From Pseudarthrobacter oxydans (lineage in GTDB: Bacteria; Actinomycetota; Actinomycetes; Actinomycetales; Micrococcaceae), in assembly GCF_013314975.1 (NCBI RefSeq), contig NZ_JABTYH010000018.1, forward strand, positions 18,020 through 82,019: a stretch of DNA of 64,000 bases, written 5' to 3'. The translations under genes and the position numbers were made by a program. The notes beneath the pieces are model-generated. The model ran no database searches. It was not told the origin of the DNA and was given only the letters and a program-made list of their open reading frames with translations. Below, in pieces: positions 35,260 to 43,643 of this stretch. Every line of letters begins with the position of its first letter. Positions within the stretch are counted from its first letter, which is position 1.

Positions 35260-36105
35260 TCACTTGGTGTCTTTGGCCGCTTCAGGGCCGGCCCGCCGGG
35301 ACCTTCCGCCCAGCCGGGCGGTGACCTTCGCTGCGGCGCCGGCGCAGGCCTCCCCCAACGCCTGCAGCCTGTCTTGGGACACCCGGAACCGGGGTGCGGG
35401 GATCAGGACGGCCGCCACCACCTCGCCCCGGTGGTCGAAGACGGGTGCCGCCAGCCCCACCTCATCAATGGAGGTTTCGCCGTAGTTGACGGCCCAGCCG
35501 CGCCGGATGTCGTCCTTGAGCCGGACCAGGTAGGCGTCCAGGCTGGAGTCATCCAGGCCCGGGTAGCTGATGGCCCCGCTGCTGAGCAGGGACCGGACCC
35601 GGGGTTCAGGTTCTTGGGCCAGGAAGACCTGCACCGAGGCGCTGAGGGCGTCGTTGTACCGTGCCCCCAGCGGGGTGGTGTGCTTAATCTGGTGGTGGCT
35701 GGCAATCTGCTCCACGCAGATGGATTCATCGCCGCTCCACACCATCAGTGCGCTTGTTTCGCCGGTCTGCTCCGAGAGCTCGCGGAGTACGGGATAGGCA
35801 ACGCGGCGCTCCTCAAGCTCGGCGAGGAGCGGCCCGGCCACGGCAATCAGCCCCAGCCCGAGCCGGAACCGCCGCGTTTCGGCGTCCCGCTCCACCAGGT
35901 GCTCCTGCTCGAAGGTTGCCAGGATCCGAGAGACCGTGCTCTTGTGCAGCCCCACGCGGTTGGCGATCTCGGTGACGCCAAGCAGGGGCTCGTCCGCCGA
36001 GAATGTCCGGAGGACCGCAATCGCGTTGACGATGACGGAAGCGCCCTTGCTGTCGCCGTTGCCTGTGGTCTCGGATTCTGTTGCACTCATGGTGTTACCC
36101 ATCAT
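35260..36105 (-). CDS. IclR family transcriptional regulator
   Basis: A 281-residue regulator. The winged helix-turn-helix at about 25-85 reads LLGVTEIANRVGLHKSTVSRIL, and the IclR effector domain fills 95-265. It lies directly downstream of the creatinase gene on the same strand, so it probably controls creatine uptake and breakdown; a 17-bp repeated motif upstream of the transporter is a candidate site. The ligand is unknown (creatine or sarcosine by inference). The start is uncertain, since ATGs at 36105, 36102 and 36090 are all in frame. It converges on the AraC/GyrI gene. Confidence 0.88.
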   Translation of the reverse strand: MMGNTMSATESETTGNGDSKGASVIVNAIAVLRTFSADEPLLGVTEIANRVGLHKSTVSRILATFEQEHLVERDAETRRFRLGLGLIAVAGPLLAELEERRVAYPVLRELSEQTGETSALMVWSGDESICVEQIASHHQIKHTTPLGARYNDALSASVQVFLAQEPEPRVRSLLSSGAISYPGLDDSSLDAYLVRLKDDIRRGWAVNYGETSIDEVGLAAPVFDHRGEVVAAVLIPAPRFRVSQDRLQALGEACAGAAAKVTARLGGRSRRAGPEAAKDTK

Positions 36106-36119
36106 TCCCTAAGGGAGGG

Positions 36120-36155
36120 CCGGAAGCGGCGCCATGGGGATGACGCCGCTTCCGG
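36120..36155 (-). terminator. Hairpin between creatinase and IclR genes
   Basis: A perfect 12-bp stem (36120-36131 with 36144-36155) with a 12-base loop, 36 bases after the creatinase stop. It has no T run. It may reduce read-through from creatinase into the regulator gene. Confidence 0.55.
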
Positions 36156-36190
36156 GTGTTCGCCGGGCCTGGTGGAGCCCGTTGGGGACG

Positions 36191-37444
36191 TTAGGCGCCG
36201 ATGATGTTGTACTCGGGTCCGAACGGGAACTTGGTGATGTTCTCCGCGCCGTCCTCGCCCACCACCAGGATGTCGTGCTCGCGGTACCCGCCGGCACCCG
36301 GCTGGCCCTCGAGGACGGTGATCATCGGTTCCATGGAGACCACCATGCCCGGTTCCAGCACCGTGTCGATGTCCTCGCGGAGCTCGAGTCCGGCTTCGCG
36401 GCCGTAGTAGTGGCTCAGGACGCCGAACGAGTGGCCGTAGCCGAAGGTGCGGTTGGCCAGGAGCCCGTAGCCCACGTAGATCTCGTTGAGCTCGGCGGCG
36501 ATGTCCTTGCAGACGGCGCCGGGCTTGATGAGTTCCAGGCCGCGCTTGTGGACTTCCACGTTGATGTTCCACAGCTCCAGTGAGCGGGCATCCGGTTCAC
36601 CGTAGAACAGGGTGCGCTCCAGCGCCGTGTAGTAGCCCGAGGTCATGGGGAAGCAGTTCAGGGACAGGATGTCGTGTTCCTGGATCTTGCGGGTGGTGGC
36701 CCAGTTGTGGGCGCCGTCGGTGTTGATGCCGGACTGGAACCACACCCAGGTGTCGCGGATTTCGGAGTCGGGGAAGGTCCTGGCGATTTCATGGACCATG
36801 GCCTCGGTGCCGATCAGGGCAACCTCGTACTCGGTGATCCCGGCGGTGATGGCGTTGCGGATAGCTTCGCCGCCGAGGTCGCCGATGCGTGCGCCGTGCT
36901 TGATGACCTCGATTTCCTCGGCGGACTTGATCATGCGCTGGCGCATGGCGGCCTGGGCCACGTCCACCAGGGTGGCGGACGGGAAGGCCGCCTGGATCTT
37001 GTTCCGGTTGTCCAGCGGCAGCGAGTCGTCCTCGACGCCGAGGCGGCGCGGGTTGATGCCGCGGGTCCGCAGGACTTCCTGGATGGCGAAGATGTAGTTG
37101 TCGCGGCGCCAGTCCGTGTAGACGATGTTGTCGCCGTAGCTGCGGCGCCAGGGCATTCCGGCGTCGATATTGGCGGTGACGGTGACGGTGTCATCCTTGG
37201 TGACCACCATGCCGTAGGAGCGGCCGAAGGTGGTGAAGAGGAAGTCTGAGTAGTACTTGATGGAGTGGTAGCTGGTGAGGACGACGGCGTCCAGGTCCTT
37301 CTCGGCCATGATGCGGCGCAGGCCGGCCAGGCGGCGCTCAAACTCGGTGTCGGAGAACGTGAGGCTCACCTTCTCGCCGTTCTTGAGGATCTTGGTGCGC
37401 TCGAGTTCGGCGACAGTGGTGGCGTTTTCGGTGGTGATGGTCAT
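36191..37444 (-). CDS. Creatinase (creatine amidinohydrolase)
   Basis: Hydrolyses creatine to sarcosine and urea in the cytoplasm. The 417-residue protein has the pita-bread M24 fold and resembles the Pseudomonas creatinase as I recall it over long stretches, including NIVYTDW-RDNY, MRQRMIKSAEE, GYGHSFGVLSHYYGREAGLEL and EPGMVVSMEP. His246 in SGINTDGAHN corresponds to the catalytic base of that enzyme, which needs no metal. An MFS carrier gene is 63 bp upstream and an IclR gene downstream, and the sarcosine produced fits the demethylation genes at 45-54 kb. A related M24 hydrolase remains possible. Confidence 0.88.
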   Translation of the reverse strand: MTITTENATTVAELERTKILKNGEKVSLTFSDTEFERRLAGLRRIMAEKDLDAVVLTSYHSIKYYSDFLFTTFGRSYGMVVTKDDTVTVTANIDAGMPWRRSYGDNIVYTDWRRDNYIFAIQEVLRTRGINPRRLGVEDDSLPLDNRNKIQAAFPSATLVDVAQAAMRQRMIKSAEEIEVIKHGARIGDLGGEAIRNAITAGITEYEVALIGTEAMVHEIARTFPDSEIRDTWVWFQSGINTDGAHNWATTRKIQEHDILSLNCFPMTSGYYTALERTLFYGEPDARSLELWNINVEVHKRGLELIKPGAVCKDIAAELNEIYVGYGLLANRTFGYGHSFGVLSHYYGREAGLELREDIDTVLEPGMVVSMEPMITVLEGQPGAGGYREHDILVVGEDGAENITKFPFGPEYNIIGA

Positions 37445-37507
37445 CGTGGCGATGCCTTTCTCTCGTGCATTTGTTGAGGTGCAGTTGGTTTTGGTGTGGG
37501 GGGGAAG

Positions 37508-38851
37508 CTATTCGTGCCGCAGGGGCTCTTTGCAGGTTTCCCTGGAGAGCGACACGGCAATGAGGGAGACGACGGCGGCAGCCACCAGGTACCAGGCCGG
37601 AGCCAGGTCGCTTGCGGTTGCGGCGATGAGGAGTGTCGCCATGAACGGGGCGGTGCCGCCGAACAGGGCGTTGGAGAGGTTGAAGCTGACCGCAAAGCCG
37701 CTGTAGCGCACCCGGGTGGGGAACATTTCCGCCAGGAAGCTGGGGAGTGTGCCGTCGTTGAGGGTGAGCATGGCGCCCAGCAGGATCTGGACCAGGACGA
37801 TGACCAGGAAGTTGCCGGTGCCGAGCAGTGCGAAGGCGGGGACGGTCAGGACAATGAAGGCAACCGATGCGCTGATCAGCACCTTCTTGCGCCCGTACCG
37901 GTCCGAGAGCATGCCGGTGAGGAAGATGAAGCCGATGTAGGTGATCAGCGCGATGGTGGTGGCAAGGAATGATTCGGTTTCGCCCAGGCCCAGTTCCGAG
38001 GACAGGTAGGTGGGCATGTAGCTGAGGATCACGTAGAAGCCGACGGCGTTGAGCAGCACGGCGCCGACGGCCTGCAGCAGCTGCCGCCAGTGGTTGCGGA
38101 AGAGGCTGGAGACAGGGGCCTTGACGGCGTGGTCCTCGGCGGCCAGTTCACGGAATACGGGGGTGTCCTCAAGCTTGGTCCGGATGTACCGGCCGATCAG
38201 GCCCATGGGGGCTGCCAGCAGGAAAGGCAGCCGCCAGCCCCAGCTCTGCATCGCCTCGGTGGAGAGAAGGGTGGTCAGCAGGCCGGCCATGAGTGAGCCC
38301 AGGAGCAGGCCGGCGGCGGTGCTCGCGGGGACGACTGCGGCGTACAGGCCACGCCGGTTGGCTGGGGCGTACTCCACCAGGAAGGCCGAGGCACCCGCGT
38401 ATTCACCGGAGGCAGAGAAGCCCTGGACCACCCTGATGATCAGGAGCAGGACGGGCGCCCAGATGCCGATGGTGTCGTAGCCCGGAATCAGCGCTATGCA
38501 GAACGTGGCTCCGGACATGATGAGGATGGAGAGGGAGAGTGCTGTCCGCCGTCCCACCCTGTCGCCGATGTGGCCCCAGACGAAGCCGCCGAGCGGGCGC
38601 ACCAGGAAGGAGATGGCAAAAAGGGCGAAGGTCAGCAGCAGCCCGGTCTGCGGATCGGATTCCGGGAAGAAGACCGTTGCGATAGTGACGGCCAGGTAGC
38701 CGTAGACGGCGTAGTCGAACCATTCAACGAAGTTGCCGATGAAGCTGGCAGCGATGACCCGGCGCCGCGTTTCCTTGCTGACGGCACTGTCGGCAGGTGC
38801 GGGACGCGGGTCGCTCACGATGCTGCCCGGGGAGGAAGTTTCGTTACTCAT
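37508..38851 (-). CDS. MFS transporter, metabolite:H+ symporter type
   Basis: A 447-residue carrier with 12 predicted membrane helices. GNFVEWFDYAVYGYLA at the first helix marks the MHS subfamily (ProP, ShiA, KgtP). GHIGDRVGRRTALS and DRYGRKKVL are the two MFS loop motifs. MHS members import organic acids or betaines with H+. Its place ahead of creatinase suggests creatine uptake, which is inference. ATG 38851 follows GGAGG-like sequence less clearly than usual; an earlier in-frame start at 38878 lies over a candidate operator and is less likely. Confidence 0.87.
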   Translation of the reverse strand: MSNETSSPGSIVSDPRPAPADSAVSKETRRRVIAASFIGNFVEWFDYAVYGYLAVTIATVFFPESDPQTGLLLTFALFAISFLVRPLGGFVWGHIGDRVGRRTALSLSILIMSGATFCIALIPGYDTIGIWAPVLLLIIRVVQGFSASGEYAGASAFLVEYAPANRRGLYAAVVPASTAAGLLLGSLMAGLLTTLLSTEAMQSWGWRLPFLLAAPMGLIGRYIRTKLEDTPVFRELAAEDHAVKAPVSSLFRNHWRQLLQAVGAVLLNAVGFYVILSYMPTYLSSELGLGETESFLATTIALITYIGFIFLTGMLSDRYGRKKVLISASVAFIVLTVPAFALLGTGNFLVIVLVQILLGAMLTLNDGTLPSFLAEMFPTRVRYSGFAVSFNLSNALFGGTAPFMATLLIAATASDLAPAWYLVAAAVVSLIAVSLSRETCKEPLRHE

Positions 38852-38871
38852 ATGTCCACCAAAGTGTTGTG

Positions 38872-38888
38872 GTTGCATTCAGCGCAAC
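38872..38888 (-). promoter_or_regulatory. 17-bp motif, copy 1 (candidate IclR operator)
   Basis: On the minus strand it reads GTTGCGCTGAATGCAAC, with GTTGC and GCAAC arms and a 7-base spacer, 20 bases before the MFS start. A further GTTGC follows at 38892. It matches copy 2 at 14 of 17 positions. Confidence 0.5.
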
Positions 38889-39039
38889 GCTGTTGCAACA
38901 GACTAAGGCGTGATGGCCGCCACAGTCAATGGTTTCGAGGCGGCGAATTACAGTTCCGGAAAAGGCCAATTTGAGGAGCGCCAAATCAACCCCAGCACTT
39001 GGGCCACACTTATGGGCTGGGGAGATTGAAACCCCAAGA

Positions 39040-39056
39040 GTTGCTTTGAATGCAAT
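39040..39056 (+). promoter_or_regulatory. 17-bp motif, copy 2
   Basis: GTTGCTTTGAATGCAAT on the plus strand, the same motif in the opposite orientation 168 bp away. Two sites would allow one regulator to bind both or to loop the DNA between them. Confidence 0.5.
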
Positions 39057-39350
39057 AGAGTTGCGGAAAGCTTGCGCACTAACCTCGCCCGCCCGGCGCC
39101 CAGGCAGGTCCAACCGCGCGGTTCTATTGACACCCACTACGGCGACTGACATATTTCGAGTAAGCGCTATACGCACCGTGTTGTGCATTACGCAATTGGG
39201 GAGGCCCGGACGGAGGGTCGGGGAGGCACGACCACCCGTTCGGGTGCCTGCCACCCGTCCCTTTGGGTAGCCGTCCGGAAGCGTCGCAGCTTCTAGACTT
39301 GGGAGTCGGGCCGGGATCTTTGTCCGGCCAACGAAAGGAACACAGGAATC

Positions 39351-40436
39351 ATGGTTCATAAAGTCAAGGCAGTCATCGCCAAGGAAAAGAACGCTCCGGT
39401 GTCAGTGGAGACCATCCTGGTGCCGGATCCGGGCCCGGGCGAGGCCCTGGTGGACATCCTGACGTGCGGTGTCTGCCACACGGACCTGCACTACAAGCAG
39501 GGCGCCATCAACGACGATTTCCCCTTCCTGCTGGGCCATGAAGCCACCGGTGTGGTCAGCGCTGTGGGTGACGGCGTTACCTCCGTCGCCCCCGGCGACC
39601 GCGTCATCCTGAACTGGCGCGCCGTGTGCGGTGAATGCCGCGCGTGCGCCAAGGGACAGCCCCAGTACTGTTTCAACACCGCCAACGCCACCCGGAAGAT
39701 GACCCTGGAGGACGGCACGGAGCTCTCCCCCGCACTGGGGATCGGGGCCTTCGCCGAAAAAACCCTCGTCGCTGCGGGACAGTGCACCAAGGTGGATCCC
39801 GAGGCTGATGCGGCCGCCGTCGGCCTGCTGGGCTGCGGCATCATGGCCGGCATCGGCGCCGCCATCAACACCGGTGAGGTCAAGCGCGGCGAGTCCGTGG
39901 CGGTGATCGGCTGCGGCGGTGTGGGCATCGCCGCGATCGCCGGCGCCAAGCTCGCCGGCGCCACCACGATCATCGCCGTGGACATCGACGCCAACAAGGT
40001 GGACATGGCCACATCCCTCGGCGCCACGCACGGCATCGACTCCAGCAAAGAGGACCCCGTCGAGGCCATCCGCGCCCTCACCGGAGGCAACGGGGCGGAC
40101 GTGGTGATTGACGCCGTCGGCCGTCCTGAAACGTACAAGCAGGCGTTCTACGCCCGCGACCTCGCCGGACGCGTGGTCCTGGTGGGCGTCCCGACGCCGG
40201 CCATGCAGCTTGAACTGCCGCTGCTGGACGTCTTCGGCCGCGGCGGCTCGCTCAAGTCCTCCTGGTACGGCGACTGCCTGCCCTCCCGCGACTTCCCCAT
40301 GCTGGTGGCGCACTACAAGCAGGGCAACCTGGACCTGGACGCGTTCGTGACCGAACGGATCACCATCGACCAGGTGGAGGAAGCCTTCGACAAGATGCAC
40401 GAGGGCAAGGTCCTGCGTTCGGTGGTGGAGCTCTAA
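39351..40436 (+). CDS. mscR: S-(hydroxymethyl)mycothiol dehydrogenase (mycothiol-dependent formaldehyde dehydrogenase)
   Basis: Oxidises the formaldehyde-mycothiol adduct to S-formylmycothiol with NAD+; MscR can also reduce S-nitrosomycothiol. The 361-residue zinc alcohol dehydrogenase-family protein has catalytic zinc ligands in CGVCHTD (39-45) and GHE (62-64). The structural zinc Cys set is at 93, 96, 99 and 107, and the NAD loop GCGGVG is near 185. The long match to actinobacterial MscR includes [22 protein letters not shown] precedes the ATG. The next gene overlaps by one base. Its place by N-demethylation genes fits removal of the formaldehyde they release. Confidence 0.92.
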   Translation: MVHKVKAVIAKEKNAPVSVETILVPDPGPGEALVDILTCGVCHTDLHYKQGAINDDFPFLLGHEATGVVSAVGDGVTSVAPGDRVILNWRAVCGECRACAKGQPQYCFNTANATRKMTLEDGTELSPALGIGAFAEKTLVAAGQCTKVDPEADAAAVGLLGCGIMAGIGAAINTGEVKRGESVAVIGCGGVGIAAIAGAKLAGATTIIAVDIDANKVDMATSLGATHGIDSSKEDPVEAIRALTGGNGADVVIDAVGRPETYKQAFYARDLAGRVVLVGVPTPAMQLELPLLDVFGRGGSLKSSWYGDCLPSRDFPMLVAHYKQGNLDLDAFVTERITIDQVEEAFDKMHEGKVLRSVVEL

Positions 40437-41053
40437 TGGTCGCCATCGAGAACCTGGTCACCTCGGGGACATTTTCGCTCGACGGCGGCACCTGGGACGT
40501 GGACAACAACGTCTGGATCGTAGGCAATGACGAGGAGTGCGTGATCATCGACTCCCCGCACGACGCCGCCGCGATCATCAACCAGGTCCGCAGCCGGAAG
40601 GTCAAGGCCATCCTGCTCACGCATGCGCACAACGACCACATCGGTGCTGCCCGCGAGGTTGCCGACGCCGTGGGCGCCCCGATCTACCTGAACCCCGAGG
40701 ACCTGGTCCTCTGGGAACAGGTGTACCCGGACGCGCACCCGGACCGGGAACTGGCCGACGGCGACGTGTTCGAAGTGGGCGGTGCAACACTGAAGGCCAT
40801 CCACACCCCCGGCCATTCCCCGGGCTCCACCTGCTTCTACCTGGAAAGCGAAGGAACGGTCTTCACCGGAGACACGATGTTCAACGGCGGCCCGGGTGCC
40901 ACAGGACGGTCCTACAGCGACTACCCCACCATCCTGGCCTCCATCCGGGAACGCCTGCTCACCCTCCCGCCCGGGACTGTGGTCCGCACCGGCCACGGGG
41001 ACAACACCACCATCGCGGCCGAAACGGAAACGCTGGCGAAGGTTTCGCAGTAG
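40436..41053 (+). CDS. MBL-fold hydrolase, candidate S-formylmycothiol hydrolase
   Basis: A 205-residue metallo-beta-lactamase-fold protein. The metal motif THAHNDHIG is at 62-70, and HTPGHSPGS and FTGDTMFNGG supply the other ligands, as in glyoxalase II. It overlaps mscR by one base (TAATG), so both are made together. Since MscR yields S-formylmycothiol, hydrolysis of that thioester to formate and mycothiol is the natural role. This is inferred from position and family, as glyoxalase II-like enzymes cleave thiol esters. Confidence 0.85.
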   Translation: MVAIENLVTSGTFSLDGGTWDVDNNVWIVGNDEECVIIDSPHDAAAIINQVRSRKVKAILLTHAHNDHIGAAREVADAVGAPIYLNPEDLVLWEQVYPDAHPDRELADGDVFEVGGATLKAIHTPGHSPGSTCFYLESEGTVFTGDTMFNGGPGATGRSYSDYPTILASIRERLLTLPPGTVVRTGHGDNTTIAAETETLAKVSQ

Positions 41054-41076
41054 CCGTCGAGCTGAGCATCGCGCGG

Positions 41077-41102
41077 GGCGCGCCGGGATTACCCGGCGCG
41101 CC
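41077..41102 (+). terminator. Strong hairpin after the MBL gene
   Basis: A perfect 11-bp GC-rich stem (41077-41087 with 41092-41102) around ATTA, 23 bases past the MBL stop. Only TT follows, so it may attenuate rather than fully end transcription before the formate dehydrogenase-like gene. Confidence 0.55.
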
Positions 41103-41188
41103 TTCGCGGCGCCAGCGGCAACCGCGCCTTCGTGGCGCCCACGCAACACAGTACAAACACCACGCATGCCGGTAAGGAAGTTGGAACA

Positions 41189-43543
41189 ATGAAGTTCGGT
41201 AAGCAGCCCGCCCCCGTTGCGGACATTGACGAGGACAACCTCGAAGTCCATAAGCCCAAGGCCGAGGCGGCAGGCGTGAAGGCCGTGATGGTGGCGCTGG
41301 AACGCGCGGTGGCCCAGGCCGGGGTGGCCCGCACGGCGCACTCGCTGCTGCGGCTGAACCAGCGGGGCGGTTTCGACTGCCCGGGCTGCGCGTGGCCGGA
41401 GTCGGACAAGAAGCGCAAGACCGCCGAGTTCTGCGAGAACGGCGCCAAGGCGGTGGCCGAGGAAAACACCCTCCGCACCGTCGGTGCCGAGTTCTGGGCC
41501 AGGCATTCGATCGCCGAGCTCTCGACGAAGACCGAGTACTGGCTGGGCAACCAGGGCCGGCTGAGTGAACCCGTGGTGATCCGGGCAGGCGAGAGCCACT
41601 ATTCACCGATCTCCTGGGGTGATGCCTTCGACCTGATCGGCGAGCATGTGCGGGCCACCACGGCCGACCGTTGCGTTTTCTACACCTCCGGGCGCACCGC
41701 GAACGAGACGGCGTTTATGTACCAGCTGTTCGCTCGGGCTTTGGGCACCAACAACCTGCCGGACTGCTCCAACATGTGCCACGAGTCCTCGGGTTCGGCT
41801 CTGAACCCGACCATCGGGATTGGCAAGGGGACCGTGTCCCTGGACGATATCCATGATTCCGAGCTGATCTTCGTGGTGGGGCAGAACCCCGGGACCAACC
41901 ATCCGCGGATGCTGTCCGCGCTGAAGGAATGCAAGGACAAGGGCGGCAAAGTGGTGGCGGTCAACCCGCTGCCCGAGGCCGGGCTGTTCAACTTCAAGGA
42001 CCCGCAGACCGTCTCCGGCGTGGTGGGCGGCGGCACGCCGCTTGCCGACGAATACCTGCAGATCAAGGTCGGCGGTGACCTGGCACTGTTCCAGGCCCTT
42101 GGCCACCTGCTCCTGGCGGAGGAAGAGCGGAACCCGGGCACCGTCGTCGACCATTCCTTCATCGAGGCGCAGACAGACGGGTTCGCCGCCTACCGCGAGG
42201 CCCGCGGCAGCCTGGACTGGGCCGAAACCGAGAAGGCCACCGGGCTGACCCGGGAGCAGATCGAGACCGTTGCCGGGATGCTCATCAAGTCCAAGGCCAC
42301 CATCTTCTGCTGGGCCCTGGGCGTCACCCAGCAGCCGCACTCGGTGGACACCATCAAGGAGATGGTCAACGTCCTGCTGCTGCAGGGCAACTTCGGCAAG
42401 CCCGGAGCCGGCGCCTGCCCGGTCCGCGGGCACTCCAACGTCCAGGGCGACCGCACCATGGGCATCTGGGAAAAACCCAAGGAATGGCTGCTGGAGGCGC
42501 TGGACACCGAGTTCGGGATCACCTCACCCCGGCACCACGGGTATGACGCCGTGGAAGCGATGGAGGCGTTCGAACGCAACGAGGTGGACGTTTTTGTGTC
42601 CATGGGCGGCAACTTCTCCCTGGCCTGCTCCGACACCGAGACCCTGGAAGCCGGCATGCAGCGGATCGGCCTGACCGTGCACATCTCCACCAAGCCCAAC
42701 CGCTCCCACATCGTCCACGGGCGCACCTCGCTGATCCTGCCCACCCTGGGCCGGACGGACAAGGACGACAAGCACCCCAACGGCGCACAGTTCCTCTCCG
42801 TGGAGGACTCGATGTCCGTGGTCCACTCCACCCAGGGCAGGCTCACGCCGGTCTCCGAGCACCTGCTCGCCGAACCCGTCATCGTGGCACGGATGGCCGA
42901 GGCCGCGTTCGGCCCGGACCACCCCGTGGACTGGAAAGCCATGGCCGAGGACTACGACGTGATCCGCGACCACATCGCCCGCGTGCTGCCCGGCTTCGAA
43001 GACTTCAACGCCAGGATCCGGACCAAGAACGGGTTCGTCCTGCCCAACCCGCCGCGCGATACCCGGTCCTTCAAAACCGACATCGGCCGGGGCCGGTTCA
43101 CCGTGAGCCCGCTGGAATACCTCACCCCGCCCGACGGGCACCTGGTGCTCCAGACCATCCGCAGCCACGACCAGTACAACACCACCTTCTACGGCCAGGA
43201 CGACCGCTACCGTGGCATCTCCAGCGGCCGCCGGGTGATCCTGGTGCACCCCGAGGACCTGGTGGAGCTGGGCTTCAAGGACCGGGACCTGGTGGACGTG
43301 GTCAGCACCTTCCGCGGCCACGACCGGCAGGCCGACAAGTTCCGCCTGATCGCCTACCCCACCGCCAAGGGTTGTGCCGCCGCGTACTTCCCCGAAGCCA
43401 ACGCCCTGGTCCACAAGGAAAACGTGGCCCGCGAATCCAACACCCCCGGCTTCAAAGCCATGTTCGTCCGGTTCGTGCCGCACCTCGCGGAAACCACCGA
43501 CCAGGATTCTTCCGGGCAACTGGAGCCTGCCACGGCGGGATAG
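41189..43543 (+). CDS. FdhF/YdeP-family molybdopterin oxidoreductase (formate dehydrogenase-like)
   Basis: A 784-residue molybdopterin enzyme. FDCPGCAWP (Cys64, Cys67) and Cys82 suggest an iron-sulfur site. CSNMCHESSG carries Cys193 and Cys197, one of which may bind Mo. The four-domain core follows, and the end contains the cofactor-binding SHDQYNTTFYGQDDR region. This YdeP group is annotated as formate dehydrogenase alpha subunit, but activity is often unproven. Following mscR and the MBL gene, it could oxidise the formate they make to CO2. No electron-transfer subunit or fdhD is adjacent. ATG 41189 has AAGGAAG upstream. Confidence 0.85.
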   Translation: MKFGKQPAPVADIDEDNLEVHKPKAEAAGVKAVMVALERAVAQAGVARTAHSLLRLNQRGGFDCPGCAWPESDKKRKTAEFCENGAKAVAEENTLRTVGAEFWARHSIAELSTKTEYWLGNQGRLSEPVVIRAGESHYSPISWGDAFDLIGEHVRATTADRCVFYTSGRTANETAFMYQLFARALGTNNLPDCSNMCHESSGSALNPTIGIGKGTVSLDDIHDSELIFVVGQNPGTNHPRMLSALKECKDKGGKVVAVNPLPEAGLFNFKDPQTVSGVVGGGTPLADEYLQIKVGGDLALFQALGHLLLAEEERNPGTVVDHSFIEAQTDGFAAYREARGSLDWAETEKATGLTREQIETVAGMLIKSKATIFCWALGVTQQPHSVDTIKEMVNVLLLQGNFGKPGAGACPVRGHSNVQGDRTMGIWEKPKEWLLEALDTEFGITSPRHHGYDAVEAMEAFERNEVDVFVSMGGNFSLACSDTETLEAGMQRIGLTVHISTKPNRSHIVHGRTSLILPTLGRTDKDDKHPNGAQFLSVEDSMSVVHSTQGRLTPVSEHLLAEPVIVARMAEAAFGPDHPVDWKAMAEDYDVIRDHIARVLPGFEDFNARIRTKNGFVLPNPPRDTRSFKTDIGRGRFTVSPLEYLTPPDGHLVLQTIRSHDQYNTTFYGQDDRYRGISSGRRVILVHPEDLVELGFKDRDLVDVVSTFRGHDRQADKFRLIAYPTAKGCAAAYFPEANALVHKENVARESNTPGFKAMFVRFVPHLAETTDQDSSGQLEPATAG

Positions 43544-43572
43544 CCCCCGCGGCGCTCCTACCGGCAGAACGA

Positions 43573-43609
43573 CGACGGCGGCACGCGGCAGGTGCCCGTG
43601 TCGCCGTCG
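43573..43609 (+). terminator. Terminator after the formate dehydrogenase-like gene
   Basis: A 13-bp stem (43573-43585 with 43597-43609, one G-T wobble) with an 11-base loop, followed by GTGTTTC, 29 bases after the stop. Confidence 0.65.
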
Positions 43610-43643
43610 GTGTTTCATCCACACGCCGGTGGCCGATGCGTAG

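Larger units (their letters stand above)
38852..39350. other. 499-bp divergent intergenic region
   Basis: No gene is supported here. It carries promoters for the MFS carrier (minus) and mscR (plus). Two copies of a 17-bp motif lie at 38872 and 39040 (listed separately). CACCCG/CGGGTG arms with a TT centre lie at 39233-39246, with another CCACCCG just after. TAGACT at 39293-39298 could be an mscR -10 box. The DNA between 38900 and 39200 is visibly richer in A and T than the flanking genes. Confidence 0.6.
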
